From contig OY821772.1 in assembly GCA_963682175.1 (NCBI GenBank), positions 14,376,743 to 14,440,742 on the forward strand: DNA of 64,000 nucleotides, given 5' to 3'. Below are positions 32,087 to 43,984 of this stretch, one piece after another; positions within the stretch are counted from its first letter, which is position 1, and each line of letters opens with the position of its first letter. The notes beneath the pieces were generated by a model that was not told the origin of the DNA, made no database searches, and was given only the letters and a program-made list of their open reading frames with translations. The translations under genes were made by a program, and so were the position numbers. The stretch is from Triglochin maritima. Lineage: Eukaryota; Streptophyta; Magnoliopsida; Alismatales; Juncaginaceae.

Positions 32087-33844
32087 GTTCTCACTGATTT
32101 GCATAGAAAATATTTCATATTTATGCATGAGGAGACTAATGTGGGTTTCCTTAGTTTTGCTATCCCCCTCATGATGCATTTGCAATCTATGCCAAATTTC
32201 ATATGCACTAAGACAACCTCTAATCCTATTATATTCACCCTCATTAAGGCCACAATACAAGATGTTCATGATTTTCGAATTCATTTCGATTTCTTTCATT
32301 TTGGGTCTTGTAAGTGTATCTGATTCATCTTCATTTGGGGGTGTGTATGGATTTTGAAGAAACATCCAATACTCAAGGTCATTAGAAAATAGGAAAATCT
32401 TCATCATATTCTTCCAATAATCATAATTAGACTCATTAAGCAAAGGAGGTCGAGTAGTGCATAATCCCTCTACGTGATTTGATATACTGCCATGCTAAAA
32501 ATATGATTAAGTATAGAAATTAGCACACAAGGCTCTGATACCAAATGTAGGATCGTACGGGTCGGCTATGCTAATCACTTTTATCCCTAATTACCCACTT
32601 GTTTAATTATCAAAGATAAGTGCAGCGGAATTTAAAACAAACAATCGAGTAGGGAAGGAATATGCAAACACCACCTTCATTTGTGCTCAAAGAATGTGTT
32701 CATCACCCACCTCTTTGCATTGTGCACTCACTCCACCCCTTAGGGGTTTTCCATTTCTGAATTCCAGCACTCGTCTTTCGTTCTTAGTTTAGTTTTAGTT
32801 AATCGTTTGTTGCTTTCTTTCGCATTTCATACTTTGTAGTGTAGCGTAGCGTAGCATAATCAACTCTCTTCTCCATTTTTTCGCCACTTGATTTCGTGCA
32901 AACGAGAGGCTGCTCACCTCCCTGAGGACGACCCGTACTTGCCACCGCTTCATCGCGGCCGTGCACTTGCGGTTTAATTAAAACGTTCAACAAGTTTTTG
33001 GCGCCGTTGCCGGGGAGGTGTCAATCCAGACTCTTGTTTGGACGATTCGAGTGGATTTAATTTGTGTTTTGTAGTTTTTCTTTGTTTCAGGAGACTTGGA
33101 GTCGCCAGGAGGAACACCTGGAGAAATTTGGAGGCATTCTGGGCACTGTAGACCGCCAATTAGCGATCTGGTGAGCTCATTTTACTCTCTTATTTCTGTG
33201 GCGTGTTTACATAATTGATGTTGTGATCTGGGACTTGATTTGGCATGTTTTGACTTATAGTTTGTTCCCAGATCAATAATCAAACCTCCTTTAAGCAACT
33301 TGGACCCTAAAACCCAAAGCAAAAGATTAGGCATTCTTTTTGTTTAGGTCATGCATCATGTATGTGACTTAGGCATATAGATTGTCTTTCATTTTAGCTT
33401 TATTTTCAGTTGCTGAGTGCTGGCGTGAGGTACGCACCTTCTACTCTCATTCATGCATTTCGTATGAACATGCATTAGTTAGTAGGAAGTGCATTGAAAC
33501 AAGTGTGAGTTGAGCATTTGTTTGGAGAGTTGATTGCTAGATTTAGACTCCAAAACGCTACTAAGGAGGGGTTGTCCCATAAAAGATAAGGTGGGGGATT
33601 TCATCACCCTTTCCTTTGCCCCACAAACCACACTAATCAAGAGCCTAATTTTTAAAATCATGTAGACATTGGCCCTAAGGATTTCGGGCGCATTAGGAGA
33701 GTGATCCGGTCCCGACCGTCATGACCTGATCGGCGTTGCCCACTTTGTCGATAGTAGGAGAGACGAGATCCCCGGATCTTGGCTCACTTGCTGAGCTTTG
33801 TGGTCCTCGTCGTAGGGAGGTGAGGCGTGTTGAGGCCGTGTGAC
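32087..33844. repeat. Duplicated tract, copy of 24,044-25,803
   Basis: Contains, in the same order and orientation, the copia gag N-terminus, copia primer site (32,531-32,543), copia LTR piece (32,546-32,665), truncated Athila LTR (to 32,992), tRNA-Asp primer site (32,999-33,016) and about 830 bp of Athila leader. It differs from the source by a few substitutions and a 1-bp deletion near 33,621. It ends at a 3-bp overlap GAC (33,842-33,844) with copia LTR sequence. Confidence 0.85.
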
Positions 33845-35023
33845 ACTTCGGGCTTTCACCGAAGTCCTTGCTTCTTTTACAACTGAGAGCTTGAGTGGAA
33901 TACACTCTCTAACTTGAGCACACTTGAGTAGAAATAAGGAATTGATCACCAAGTGTGGAAATTGGAGGCTTGGAGTGTTTGGGATTCTCTCTAATGTTTT
34001 GAACAAGTTTGTAGTGGGAAAGTTGAGTTAAAATGTGTTTTACAACTCTATTTATAAGCATTAGAGAGAATAGAGCTGTTGGGGTTGATTGGGTGTGAGT
34101 TGATGTGTGATACACAAAACAGAAATCTGCAGGACCCAATTCTGAGTAAAATCGGTCGACCGAATCGGGAAGAACGGTCGACCGTTTGGCAGTTTTGAAC
34201 TAAATTTGGTCGACCGGTTAGGCAATGGTCGACCGCCCAACGCTACGACTTAGGTACACTTAAGTGATCGGTCGAACTCGACAAAGGAATCGGTCGACCG
34301 ATTTGTACCAGGCACTTTGGGGTTGACAAACAGTGATGTCTTCGATCGACCGAAACAGGTCTAGCGGTCGACCGTTTTTCAATAGGAGATTTGGGTTTGT
34401 CAAGAGATGGACATTCGCTCGACCGATCATGGTCCTCGGCCGACCGATACAAGATATGTATTTGGGGTATAATTTGTTTAATATGAATACGACCGTTGGT
34501 TATATACGACAGAACTAACGGTCGGAAAATTAAGTTCACACGGTCGACCGATAGGCAAAATACGGTCGACCGAAACTAGGCAGTGAAAAAACAAACAAGA
34601 CAATTGATCACTCGGTCGACCGAACGGCCTGTTACGGTCGACCGAATGTGGGCAGACTTTTAGAGTTCAGGTTTAGTGTTTTCCGGTCTTAGTTTGGGTG
34701 ATCTATTGAAGTCCAAATTATGTGAAATTTCGTGTGTAACTTCTATAAGGAACCTAGTGTGTGTTTAAGTTGATTTTAGCTCAAGTATGCTCAATTTACA
34801 CATGTTCCTAAGACTCAAAGAAAATACAAAAATACATGTCTTCAAAAGAGCTTGATTACATGTCTTGACTTGATTTTCCTTTCTTCCTTGAGTCTTGATC
34901 ACCTGTAGAGGTTAGCACAAAGCAATATATATGCAATGCAATATGTGTGCTACTCTACATGATTATAATTAAGATTAGGTTGATTAAATCATCAAAACAT
35001 AGATTAATGCCAAAAAGCAAACA
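33842..35023 (-). repeat. Outer piece of the copia 5' LTR
   Basis: Matches 17,131-18,312, with TATA box on the - strand at 34,048-34,056 and the CGGTCGACCG array at 34,150-34,650. It ends GCAAACA, followed by TSD AATAC at 35,024-35,028. Confidence 0.85.
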
Positions 35024-35222
35024 AATACATATTCTCCTTAGGAACGTTTAACGGGATGTCTTCTTGGGTAGACATGTTTACAATCTCCATTTGAGTGAAA
35101 ATACCCTCCAAACGAAAAGGAAATGGATGAAATAGAGAGGAAGATGAAAGGTCGACATTTTGTGCATCTTCGTAGGAGAGAGGGTTACGGGAAGATGGAA
35201 CGTCCGAAGGATGGAGCACCAA
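35024..35222 (-). pseudogene. N-terminal exon of the FAR1-like transposase (right, original copy)
   Basis: Same frame as 18,313-18,511 with two or three substitutions. It is contiguous with unduplicated sequence to the right (beyond 37,394), so this is the original position of the gene's 5' end; the left copy is derived. Confidence 0.7.
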
Positions 35223-35250
35223 AAGGGATGAAAGGTCTGATTTGAGAAGA

Positions 35251-36888
35251 ATTTAGTGACAAGCATTAAATGTGTGTGTCCCCCGTTGGAAAGCAAACAG
35301 AAACCACAAACAAAAAAATGTTCCATATTCTGCTGAGCGTGTGTGTGTCCCCCGTTGTCCAAGTCAGCAGCGTCCGCGAGGGGCGTCTCGGAGAGTGGCC
35401 AAAAATCATTTTCCATTGCAGATTGTAGAAAATCCATATTCTCCTGAGCTAAATTGGGCAGATATGTACATCCTATTGCATGACAAAATACAACCCGAAG
35501 TTGCGGCCGTTATTTTAAGTTTAATATTGATGTTTGTTTTAAATTAGTTAATGTTATTTGATATCTTTATTTGTGAATTTATGATAATTTTTTCTTTTAG
35601 GAACAATTAGAGGCTCTTTGAGAAATAGGTGAGACGAGCTCTCAGGGCTCTATCAATTCAGAGGTTGTAGCCGAGGATCCGGTCGGGACTTTTCTTGGTG
35701 ACGGGCATAGACGTGTGAGGTTGTATTCCAGTCTCGTCACCCCGACTGACTTGTACGGACTGCGCGGGATGCCATCCCAATCCAAGAGTGATGCAAGAGT
35801 CCAGGTTGAGAAAGATCAGAAGATGAAGAGAATGGAAAACAAGCTAACTAAGACGAAAAAGAGGCTCACAAACATGGAGTCGTTGATGGAGCAATTGATA
35901 GAGAAGGGTGGTTATAGTCGTGAGGAATTATATTTCTAATTTAATAAGTTTTACATTTACTAAGTTATTTTATATGCATTATAATCTTAATGTATAATGT
36001 TTAAATCATGTAGGATTTTAATGTTACATCTATTTACACACCACCTTCACTGCCAAGTCGAGATAACAACGACATTCCATCGAGCGGAGCAGGCACTAGA
36101 GGTTTGACATCGTAGTCTTTCTATTTGTGAATGTTGTTTGATTATGTTTATTTTAAGTACTTTTATTTTGGAATTGTTAAATGTTATTTTCAATGAAACT
36201 ACAACTTTTACTTTAGAGTTTATAAGTTGGTGGTGTATGAATGCTTGAATTATGATTTATAAATCTTTGAAGTAAATGACGATTGAATTGTGAATGTATG
36301 ATTGTTTGAGTTATGAGTTTGTGAGTTATGGATGTTTGAGTTGTGATGAATGAATTGTGAATGACGATTGAATTGAATTGCGACGATATATTTGTTTGAA
36401 CAGGGAAAATTGGAACCCAGAACGAGCAAACAAACTCTTTCAGGTTCTGGATAAGGCCTACATCAACGGATCTTATCTGTCAGTGTAGGTCGTTTCACTT
36501 TTTTTGGTCAGTAGCCATTGACGGTTGATATACGTTGGTGTTAGTCATAACGGACGTACACCGACGGGACATATCCGTTGGTGCAGGTCATAGATATTAC
36601 TCACCGATGGGATTTTTCCGTCAGTGTACATGGCATGTTGTCGAAGTATAATTGTCTGTGTAAGATACACCGACAAATATGTCCGTCAGTGATCAACACC
36701 GATGGATAATCTGTTGGTGTTATTGGAGGCGACAAAACAAGGCAAAATATTTTGACGGGAATGTTCATGCCAAAATGAACACTGACGGCCAATCTCCGTA
36801 GGTATATCCGTCAGAGTTGCGAAACACCAACGTAAGATTCTCCAATGGATGCATATCCGTCGGTGTAACGCTACACCGACAGATAGCG
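35251..36888 (+). mobile_element. CACTA fragment (right, original copy)
   Basis: Near-identical to 18,540-20,177, with the transposase C-terminal block and coiled coil at 35,600-35,939 and the CACCGACGG-type subterminal repeats from about 36,450. Sequence beyond the MITE (37,445-37,505: CTACACCGATG ... CTGTAGTAG) resembles the end of a CACTA terminus, so the element may close near 37,505. Confidence 0.65.
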
Positions 36889-37444
36889 TAGGGCTGTTAA
36901 TTTTACACAAAACACTATTGCACGACACGAACTTAGCGGACATGGATTGAGAATTTGAACACGATTAATAAATATGTTGGATATGGCGACACGGTTATTA
37001 AATGGGTTGGATATGGATTTCTACTGCAAAAATGATTAACACGATAAAACACGACAAGTAATCAGGTAATTAGGTACACGATTACGAATACTACACGATT
37101 AATACACGACTAATACCGACAAGTCTACAAGTAATATATAAGTTATAAATTATAATGAACGGGTGGCGTGCAATCATGCAATCCAGTATTCGTGTAATAA
37201 ATGGAACTAATTGTGTATGGATTATTGTTTAATGGTGTAAACAGTAGTCATGTTAAACGTGTACACGAAGTAATCCATTTAATAATCGTGTATAAACAGG
37301 TTGGATATGGCAACATGATTATTAACGGGTTGGATACGGCATAAGTCTAGCAATATGATTATTAAATGAGTCGGATACGGCGTAGCACCTAGAGCTTATA
37401 TATACGACTTGACACGACACGACACGATACAATTGATAGCCCTA
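36889..37444. mobile_element. Complete hAT-type MITE, 556 bp
   Basis: Terminal inverted repeats TAGGGCTGTTAATT and AATTGATAGCCCTA. Flanking 8-bp target copies AGATAGCG (36,881-36,888) and AGATGGTG (37,445-37,452) match at 6 of 8 positions. Internal inverted copies of ACACGACACGA. No coding. It is inserted in the subterminal repeats of the CACTA fragment. Confidence 0.8.
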
Positions 37445-37547
37445 AGATGGTGGACTACACCGATGAATAGGTATTGTCGCTGTATCCCTATACTGTAGTA
37501 GGGTTGTAGTTTCCTCCAGAGTAAAATGTCTTGAATCTAGGACTTAG

Positions 37548-38080
37548 TCATCTAGACCCTGTGAGGAATCCCTTACACCACGCCTCCTCGTCTCCAAGTC
37601 CCTCGAACGATGACGATAAGTCCACTTGCTTTCCCATCACCAAAGCGAAGCCACAGGTGCCACTAAAGAATATTACCTGAGTCCCAAGTTCCTCCGCCGA
37701 CTTCACCATGCAATCGTACATCACGTCCGCCACCACGCAGTTTGTTCCTCCCTGTCCCATCACCATCTCAATCAGCTCCATCAGAAGTCCCACTACATCG
37801 ACGATCTTCAGATGCATCAACTGCATTTGTGTTGCATCTTAGAGGTTCTTAATGCCCTCCTCTAGACCGACTTCCAAGGAAAGGAAGGGGACTTGCAAAG
37901 GTTGGACAAGGTGCTTGGAGAGGTGGAGGGTACGTTGCATTTTGGTGGCATTTGACGAAGTTGCAACTATGGTGGCACTAACGTTGGGGATAGGGGCGAA
38001 GGACTTGGCCAAGTTGACGATTGGGATCATGTGGTCGGGGCAAAGAAGGGCGGGAATGAGATGTTATATGGCTTGGCCAT
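37548..38080 (-). pseudogene. UDP-glycosyltransferase 5' fragment (UGT73-like)
   Basis: The - strand from an ATG at 38,078-38,080 encodes a UGT N-terminus: a hydrophobic start, then after a 1-bp frameshift near 38,035 HMIPIVNLAKSFA and a VSATIVATSSNA block. Downstream comes a second frame with CVVADVMYD and an LGTQVIFFSGTCGFAL block. These are the acceptor-binding N-terminal half of plant family-1 glycosyltransferases, including the catalytic-His context (DHMIP, where His follows the usual PxxGH pattern). The C-terminal half with the PSPG box is absent; sequence left of 37,548 is unrelated. A truncated, frameshifted relic. Confidence 0.75.
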
Positions 38081-38889
38081 GAATGATTAGGTAGTTTGGG
38101 ATCAACTTTGGTAGGAATGCAAGGATTGCCATCATCCTACATGTGTTTAGTTATGGGTGAATTAGTTTCGTACACTTTGAAGGGGTCATAATTGTCCACG
38201 TGCACTTGTGTTTCCGGTATTTATATGGGGTGCACATTGGGTCTCAAGTATTTTACTTAATGCACATCTACCATTTGTAGGGGCAACTCCGTCAATATTA
38301 TTGTTAAAAGATTTACAAATTACACATTATAAAATAGTAAATGTCTTTAATGTCAAATAACAAAAAATAAAATAAAAATGAAAAATCCCAAACACCCTTC
38401 TCTCTCTTCCAGTCCTCTCTACCATTCTCTCTCTCCCGGTCTTCTCTCTCTTTCCACCCTCATTCTCTCCTCTCTCTCAAACTCTCTCTTCTCCTCACTC
38501 CTCTCTTTCTCTCTCTTACGTTCTCTCTCTTCACTCTCCACTTTGTCTAAGTGTCGTATAAGAACATTACTTCATCCTCATGCATGTTCTCTGTTAGCTA
38601 CTACTTATTAATCACTGTTATATATACATGGGTAATACTGAATTGATAAAATAGACTAAGGGGTGCCTTCAACATGTACTTCCCTGGAAAGAATCATTTA
38701 GGAACCATTTAGCAACCGAAATTCATGTACACAACTCATAAAATTAACCAACACTCTAAAATTCATGTAGCTATAAACAATCTACTACCTTCTAAATTTG
38801 TCTCATGAAGGGGTGTTAAAATTTCATACACTAAAATCAACTCCAAAGAAGCATAGAAATGTTTGGAAATGCACATGAAAATGCCTAAC
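38081..38889. other. Intergenic, with CT-rich simple sequence
   Basis: 38,390-38,545 is almost pure (CTCT)n/(TCTCTC)n with interruptions; the Ser/Leu reading frame across it is a composition artefact. The rest is AT-rich with nothing recognised. Confidence 0.6.
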
Positions 38890-39340
38890 TGGTTGACATC
38901 ACATCATGCAAACATTCGTGTCTTATATCTCTATTTTGAACCTAAGCAATGTTATGTAACGAGTTTTATATTTAAGTTTCAGGAATAAACATGTTTGAGA
39001 AGAAGAGACACAAAAGGAACAAAAAGTGAGAAAAATTACTGATCGGTGAGACTTATGGACCGATGTGCAAGAGAGAAGGACATGGTTAGCAAATCGAGAA
39101 ACTCCACACCATCATGAGGAGTATTATGACAATTCCACTCGCATCTAGATCCTCATGGCCAAACTAGGTGCACCTAACATTAATAATTGAAGATGGAAAG
39201 GCACCAGACGAATACTAGTCAAATCCGACATTTTATGACTTCCAATCAACAGTCATGGACACACCTCCCTGTGGATCGACCCGTACTTGCCCCATCTTCA
39301 CCGACGGTCGTGTACTTGCGATTAAACTTAATTTCAATCA
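38890..39340 (+). mobile_element. Internally deleted solo LTR, Athila-like, 451 bp
   Basis: Starts TGGTTGACATC, ends TTTCAATCA, and is flanked by a perfect TSD CTAAC (38,885-38,889 and 39,341-39,345). The first ~290 bp resemble the start of the family-2 LTR (the ATGTAACGAGTTTTAT block and the CTCCACACCATCATG block). The last ~100 bp resemble the shared LTR end (CACCTCCC, GTACTTGC). The middle of about 0.9-1.1 kb, including the TATA box, is missing. Confidence 0.85.
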
Positions 39341-39345
39341 CTAAC

Positions 39346-40727
39346 TCATCTTAGGTACATAGAAATGCCTAATTCATCCTGACCTACCAAAGTACTGCAA
39401 AATCTTGGGTATACACATTGGCATTGCTTGCTATTACACATATTTCTAAGGACCACCAAGCATCCTCATTATATTTGGAAACATTAGTTCCATCATAAGC
39501 AAGTTTAAGAATCTATATTTGATCCCTTTCAGAAGTTCTAACTCATTATATTAAATCCAAAATACTAAAAAGAAAACATTATCAATATTTATGTTAATCA
39601 CAGATACACTCAATAAATAAACACAACAACGATGACATGAATTTTTCTCCATATTTAATTCTTTTATTAAGCAAAATCCAATATATAGAATATAAGATTA
39701 TATAGACAATCATGGTAGATTTTTCTAAGACAAATATTACTAAATTCTTTTCATACACAAACCAAAGTAGGCAGTTGCATAGGTTACATCACATACTCAA
39801 AACACATTCCAGTAATAACAGTCCTCGTAACTTGATGGATCCAATTATACAACTCAAGACCTAATCAAGTTACGGATCCAAGTTAATTTCAGCAAGCATA
39901 TAAAAAATGGTCAATCAAGTTAACCTCAATTTATCAAGGTCCATGTTATGGGAAAAAACATGCACACAAGTTTTGGTATAATTTTCTGGTCTTTTCATGT
40001 CATATTTATCATGGTAGTTTTTTTCTAAGAAGTGTTACCGAACTCATTTCATACACAAACCAGAGTAGGCAATTGCATATGTTACATGATACTCAAATCA
40101 CAGTTGCATAGGCAGACACAAACCAAAGTTGGAAATGAAATAGGAAGAATTATATAACATCCCATACTTAAATCCAAACAAAATAGCAAGTTACAAATGG
40201 GTGTTAAAAATCATTTTTTGAGTTAAGTTCTTAGGAAAATCAAAAAGATAAACAAAAATCCTAAATATTTGGGAAAGAAAAAGAAGATTGAGTGACACCT
40301 CGACGAGAGTTTCTTGTGGCCGCCTCCTTCGTTCTCTCAAGCATCATCAATTGGTCGAGGAGGATGCAGAGCACCTCCATGTGTTGCTCGAACCAACACT
40401 CGATGTGTCCGAACAAGGACTAAAGGCATTGGAGCCCGCTCCGATCGGGCCTTCCCAGGAAGATCGCAAAAATAAGGGGGTTGCCAAATGGGATCGTTAG
40501 GGTCGCGTCTAATACTTGTCATCTTCGTCGCTAGCAGAAGGAGATAAAACTCCAAGCGGTCGTCGAACAAACTGAGGAAAATGAAATGCTATTGTGAGGT
40601 AACCATAAGGGTTTAGGGGGGAATAAGGGAGTTGGGGGAAGAGTAAATTTGTATTTCCTTAAGACAAGACGTTGCTTAAAAAAGCAGAAACACCTTCTCC
40701 ACTCAAAAGTTTTTTAACTTCTCGACA
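39346..40727. other. Intergenic, with a local direct duplication
   Basis: AT-rich. About 100 bp at 39,705-39,800 (CATGGTAG, TTTTTCTAAGA, CATACACAAACCA) is repeated at 40,008-40,100 with many changes. The open frames at 40,288-40,570 have no recognisable domain. Confidence 0.5.
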
Positions 40728-40732
40728 GAAGC

Positions 40733-43643
40733 TGGTAACGCCCCCGATCTCGCGGGTACGCACACTGGGGAGGACTACAAGTTTCACGGTCAGAGACCTC
40801 CGTGACGACCGAAGGAGTTACAAAGACACATTAAACAAATGACTCGACAATACATAGAGAGGTCATATATGGATAGACTAACATAAAACATATCTGAAAA
40901 GAGAAAGATTATCCATATATGGTAATAAGGTCAACTACATTACATCGAGTTCAAAAGGGAAATACATCATAAATAATGCGGAAGAAAAAGACACACTCAA
41001 GAATCTGGTCGACGTGTCCCTCGTGTACAAAATCTTCGACTACTCGTCCAGTTTGCCCGATAGGAATCTAAGTACCTGCAAGCACCACATCAACATATAC
41101 GTGAGTTTTCTATAAAGAAAACTCATTATGTCCCTGGCCCAATCAGAGTTTTATAGAAGAATGCATGCAGTCTATCTAAGACAAAAGCATCAGGAACAGA
41201 AACAGAAAAGCACATAATGCATCATAAGGTCACAACTCCATCAGTCGTGCCAATCGGGTAACACCCGCAGAAATCCCTCCAAGGGAACCAGAATACCAGT
41301 CATGTTAGTCAGAAACAGAACAAAAAATCATCAAATGCAACATAAGGCTACGACTCCATAAGTCGTGCCAGTCGGGCGCACCCGAACACATTCCTCGAAA
41401 GGAACCAGAACACCAGCGTCGCTAGTCAAAGACGGTCACTCGACAGTGACCCACCGCTCGGCACAAGCGGTGCGCCAGATAAGCGTCTCAATTCGCGGCA
41501 ACTGACCTACATGGTGCCATCGCGAACTTGGGAACACCTACCCTGAGACAGAATGGCAGCGCGCATGCCTAGGACTTATCTTATGCCTGGCCTCCCAACG
41601 TGAAGGTCTTATGTGAATGGCCTCTGAAGCTAGAGGACCCACTCGTGGCCCGTCGGCCCAGAAAACATAACGTGCCCAGAATTATTAATCAGATTAAATG
41701 CAATGCAAGCACTTAAGCATCTGAAATCTAATGCAGCTACAGTATATGGAACGAGTTCAAGGAGGAGTATCCAGATACCCTCCTAACTACCCCGAACCAA
41801 CTCAGAAATCAGACATACCAATCAGGAACAAACGAAGCTCACATCAACAAACATTACCGAATCGATAAATCGATATAACAACTAATTTAGTCGTCTACGG
41901 TTCATGATAAGGATGTTATGAGTTTTGAAATCTCAAGGTTCGAATACAAGCACAAAATAACACATCACATCAGTAACACGTAGACATGAAGGAAGCAATA
42001 GATTGATGCATTACATCAAGAAATATCATAAACAACTCCACAACCACTACCAACTTCAGAGCATATATGCGATAATAATCAACATCTCAGGACATGATCA
42101 GACCTTACATGAGCATGAAATAATATATATCAGTCGTGCAACATGGTGGAATATGCTCCATATATCAGCAGGCTAAACATATCTACAAAGATTACATATG
42201 TGTGCATTTTAATTCACAAGTTGCATTAAAATATAACGTGGCTAGCATATCACATGAATGGATCCAATTTCGTTCTTAAGTGCATGCATGGCATCAATAT
42301 CAGAGACATAAACGAATTCAGATCATGAATGCATCATATATGCTTCTGGAACAGAATCGATTCGAATAACAAATCCGAACAATTAATACACATCACCCAG
42401 CCGATTGCAACGTTTAAGCTATAGAAAATCCACGACTCACAGCCATGCAAGATGAGCTCTGACCCGTCCAACCCACATGCTTTGAGCACTCCTCCCAAGC
42501 CGGTCTGAGGTGGGAGAAAGTCAAAGGAGGTCGGTCCAGCCAACTGGTCTATCAACCGAGCGAGAGTCGCGCGAGTGCGCCAATTACAAGGTCAGCGCAC
42601 CCTAGTGTCCCCAGCTCAGACCAAGCAAGCCAGTCTCAATCCCTCTCTCCCCTAACCTCCCTAGGGTCCGTATCCACCCTCTACTAACCCCAGCCACTAA
42701 CTGGAGGAGCTGCACCAGCCAACCACCCCAAGGTTGGCGTTAAAAGAGTTGAGGGCAGACCCTTGCCGATCGGATCATGTGTGCACCGGCCACACCTCAA
42801 TAGATCCGGACTACCATCAGACTCGACCCAGGGAGAACCTCTTCACCTCTGGTCGGACCCCACTAAAGCTCACCGAAGCTTCGGTGCACTTGGTTTTCCT
42901 CCAGCCATCTCCAACTAGTGCAGCTCCAAGCTAGCACTAGTGGAGAACTCGGTTGATGGTGCAACCGATTGCACCAACCACCAACATGGTGGTTGCCAGC
43001 CCTCCAGCCAACACCCCCTCCCATAAACTCTTCAAGGGTAAGGAGCATACCTGATCAGCAAGGAAGATTGCCCGAGCTTTTCCGGAGATTCTGCCGACGA
43101 ACTCTTCTTCTAGCCGTACAAAGCTGCACTAGGCGTCGCAACTAGCCTTGCCGGATTTGAAATTCATCGGAGTACCACCTGAGTGGCCTGACCACGTGGA
43201 TGAGGAGTGGGAGAGGTGGAGGAGATGTGAGGAAGAGGAATGGTTGTGCAAGGGTCAGCCGGAGGGGCCCTTTTGTTTGCTACAACTCTCCAACTTCCAT
43301 ATTCTTCATGGTTATTCAAGTCACCTCAAACATGCCAAAAATGGCACCAAGCAAAGGCATCCAAAAGCCACGAAATTATGAACATCCAAACCCCAAGTGC
43401 ACCTCTTCCAATTCCATGTTACTTCAACACGGGTTTAGCCCAAACCGACCCTACACTCACTCAGACCCAAATTGAGTCGATCGAGTCAAACAACCGCGCG
43501 CTCGCCCGATGTGTCGCACCCGATCGACCAACGAGAATTCCGATCAAATCTACTCAAACACAATTTGACATTCCAAGAACTCAATTATGCATAACCGAGG
43601 AGAGTGAACTTATTATTATTAAAGCAGAAGAGCGGGTCTTACA
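40733..43643. mobile_element. Solo-LTR-like unit of 2,911 bp
   Basis: Starts TGGTAACGCCCCCGATC and ends GGGTCTTACA, with a perfect TSD GAAGC at 40,728-40,732 and 43,644-43,648. Inside are two diverged copies of a CATAAGG...ACTCCATAAGTCGTGCCA...TCGGG block (41,220-41,300 and 41,340-41,415). No primer site, polypurine tract or gag/pol was found, so a solo LTR fits best. Length and the TGxTAACGCCCC start suggest a long-LTR gypsy lineage such as Tekay/Del; that assignment is a guess. Confidence 0.7.
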
Positions 43644-43648
43644 GAAGC

Positions 43649-43984
43649 TCTATTTTCTCCACTGATGAGAGAAAGTGGCTACACTGATGGACTTTTGGTG
43701 TAATTTTTTTATTAACGGAGCGTCCAAACGTCCAAAAAGGTAACATAAAAAACTGAATTGTTATTCGTCGTCGGAAAACTACTTAAATCGCCTAATGCGA
43801 ATTACCGTTTCGTCACTCTCTCATTTCAATTTATATATCTCTTCATTTCACTCTCTTATCACCACTATCTCTTCATCTTCTCTCATAATCATCAAAAATA
43901 ATGCTTCGGAGGTCAGGTAAGGAGCCAACGGATGCCCCGGTGCACTCGAATCTGGTAAAATGTCTAACTTCTTTTAGTAATAAA
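43649..43984. other. Intergenic, nothing recognised
   Basis: CT-rich around 43,810-43,890; a short ATG frame at 43,901 is not supported by any homology I recognise. Confidence 0.4.

Larger units (their letters stand above)
16812..35023 (-). mobile_element. Copia-type gag-only element, disrupted by later insertions
   Basis: The outer TSD AATAC is present at 16,807-16,811 and 35,024-35,028, and both sides are coding sequence of the same FAR1-like gene. The element lies on the - strand. Its 3' LTR is on the left (16,812-18,312, plus a duplicate tail at 20,673-20,762). The polypurine tract is at 20,763-20,776, gag-like sequence at 21,420-22,671 and 24,044-24,450, and the tRNA-iMet primer site at 24,488-24,500. 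The 5' LTR is split as 24,503-24,622 and 33,842-35,023. These two pieces plus the missing 199 bp add up to 1,501 bp, exactly the length of the left LTR. No integrase, reverse transcriptase or RNase H is present. Interruptions are the 18,313-20,672 tract, an Athila LTR in gag, and the Athila-like block 24,623-33,841. Confidence 0.8.

Noticed and set aside
38378..38611. 77-residue Ser/Leu frame
   Set aside because: CT microsatellite; no other evidence of a gene.
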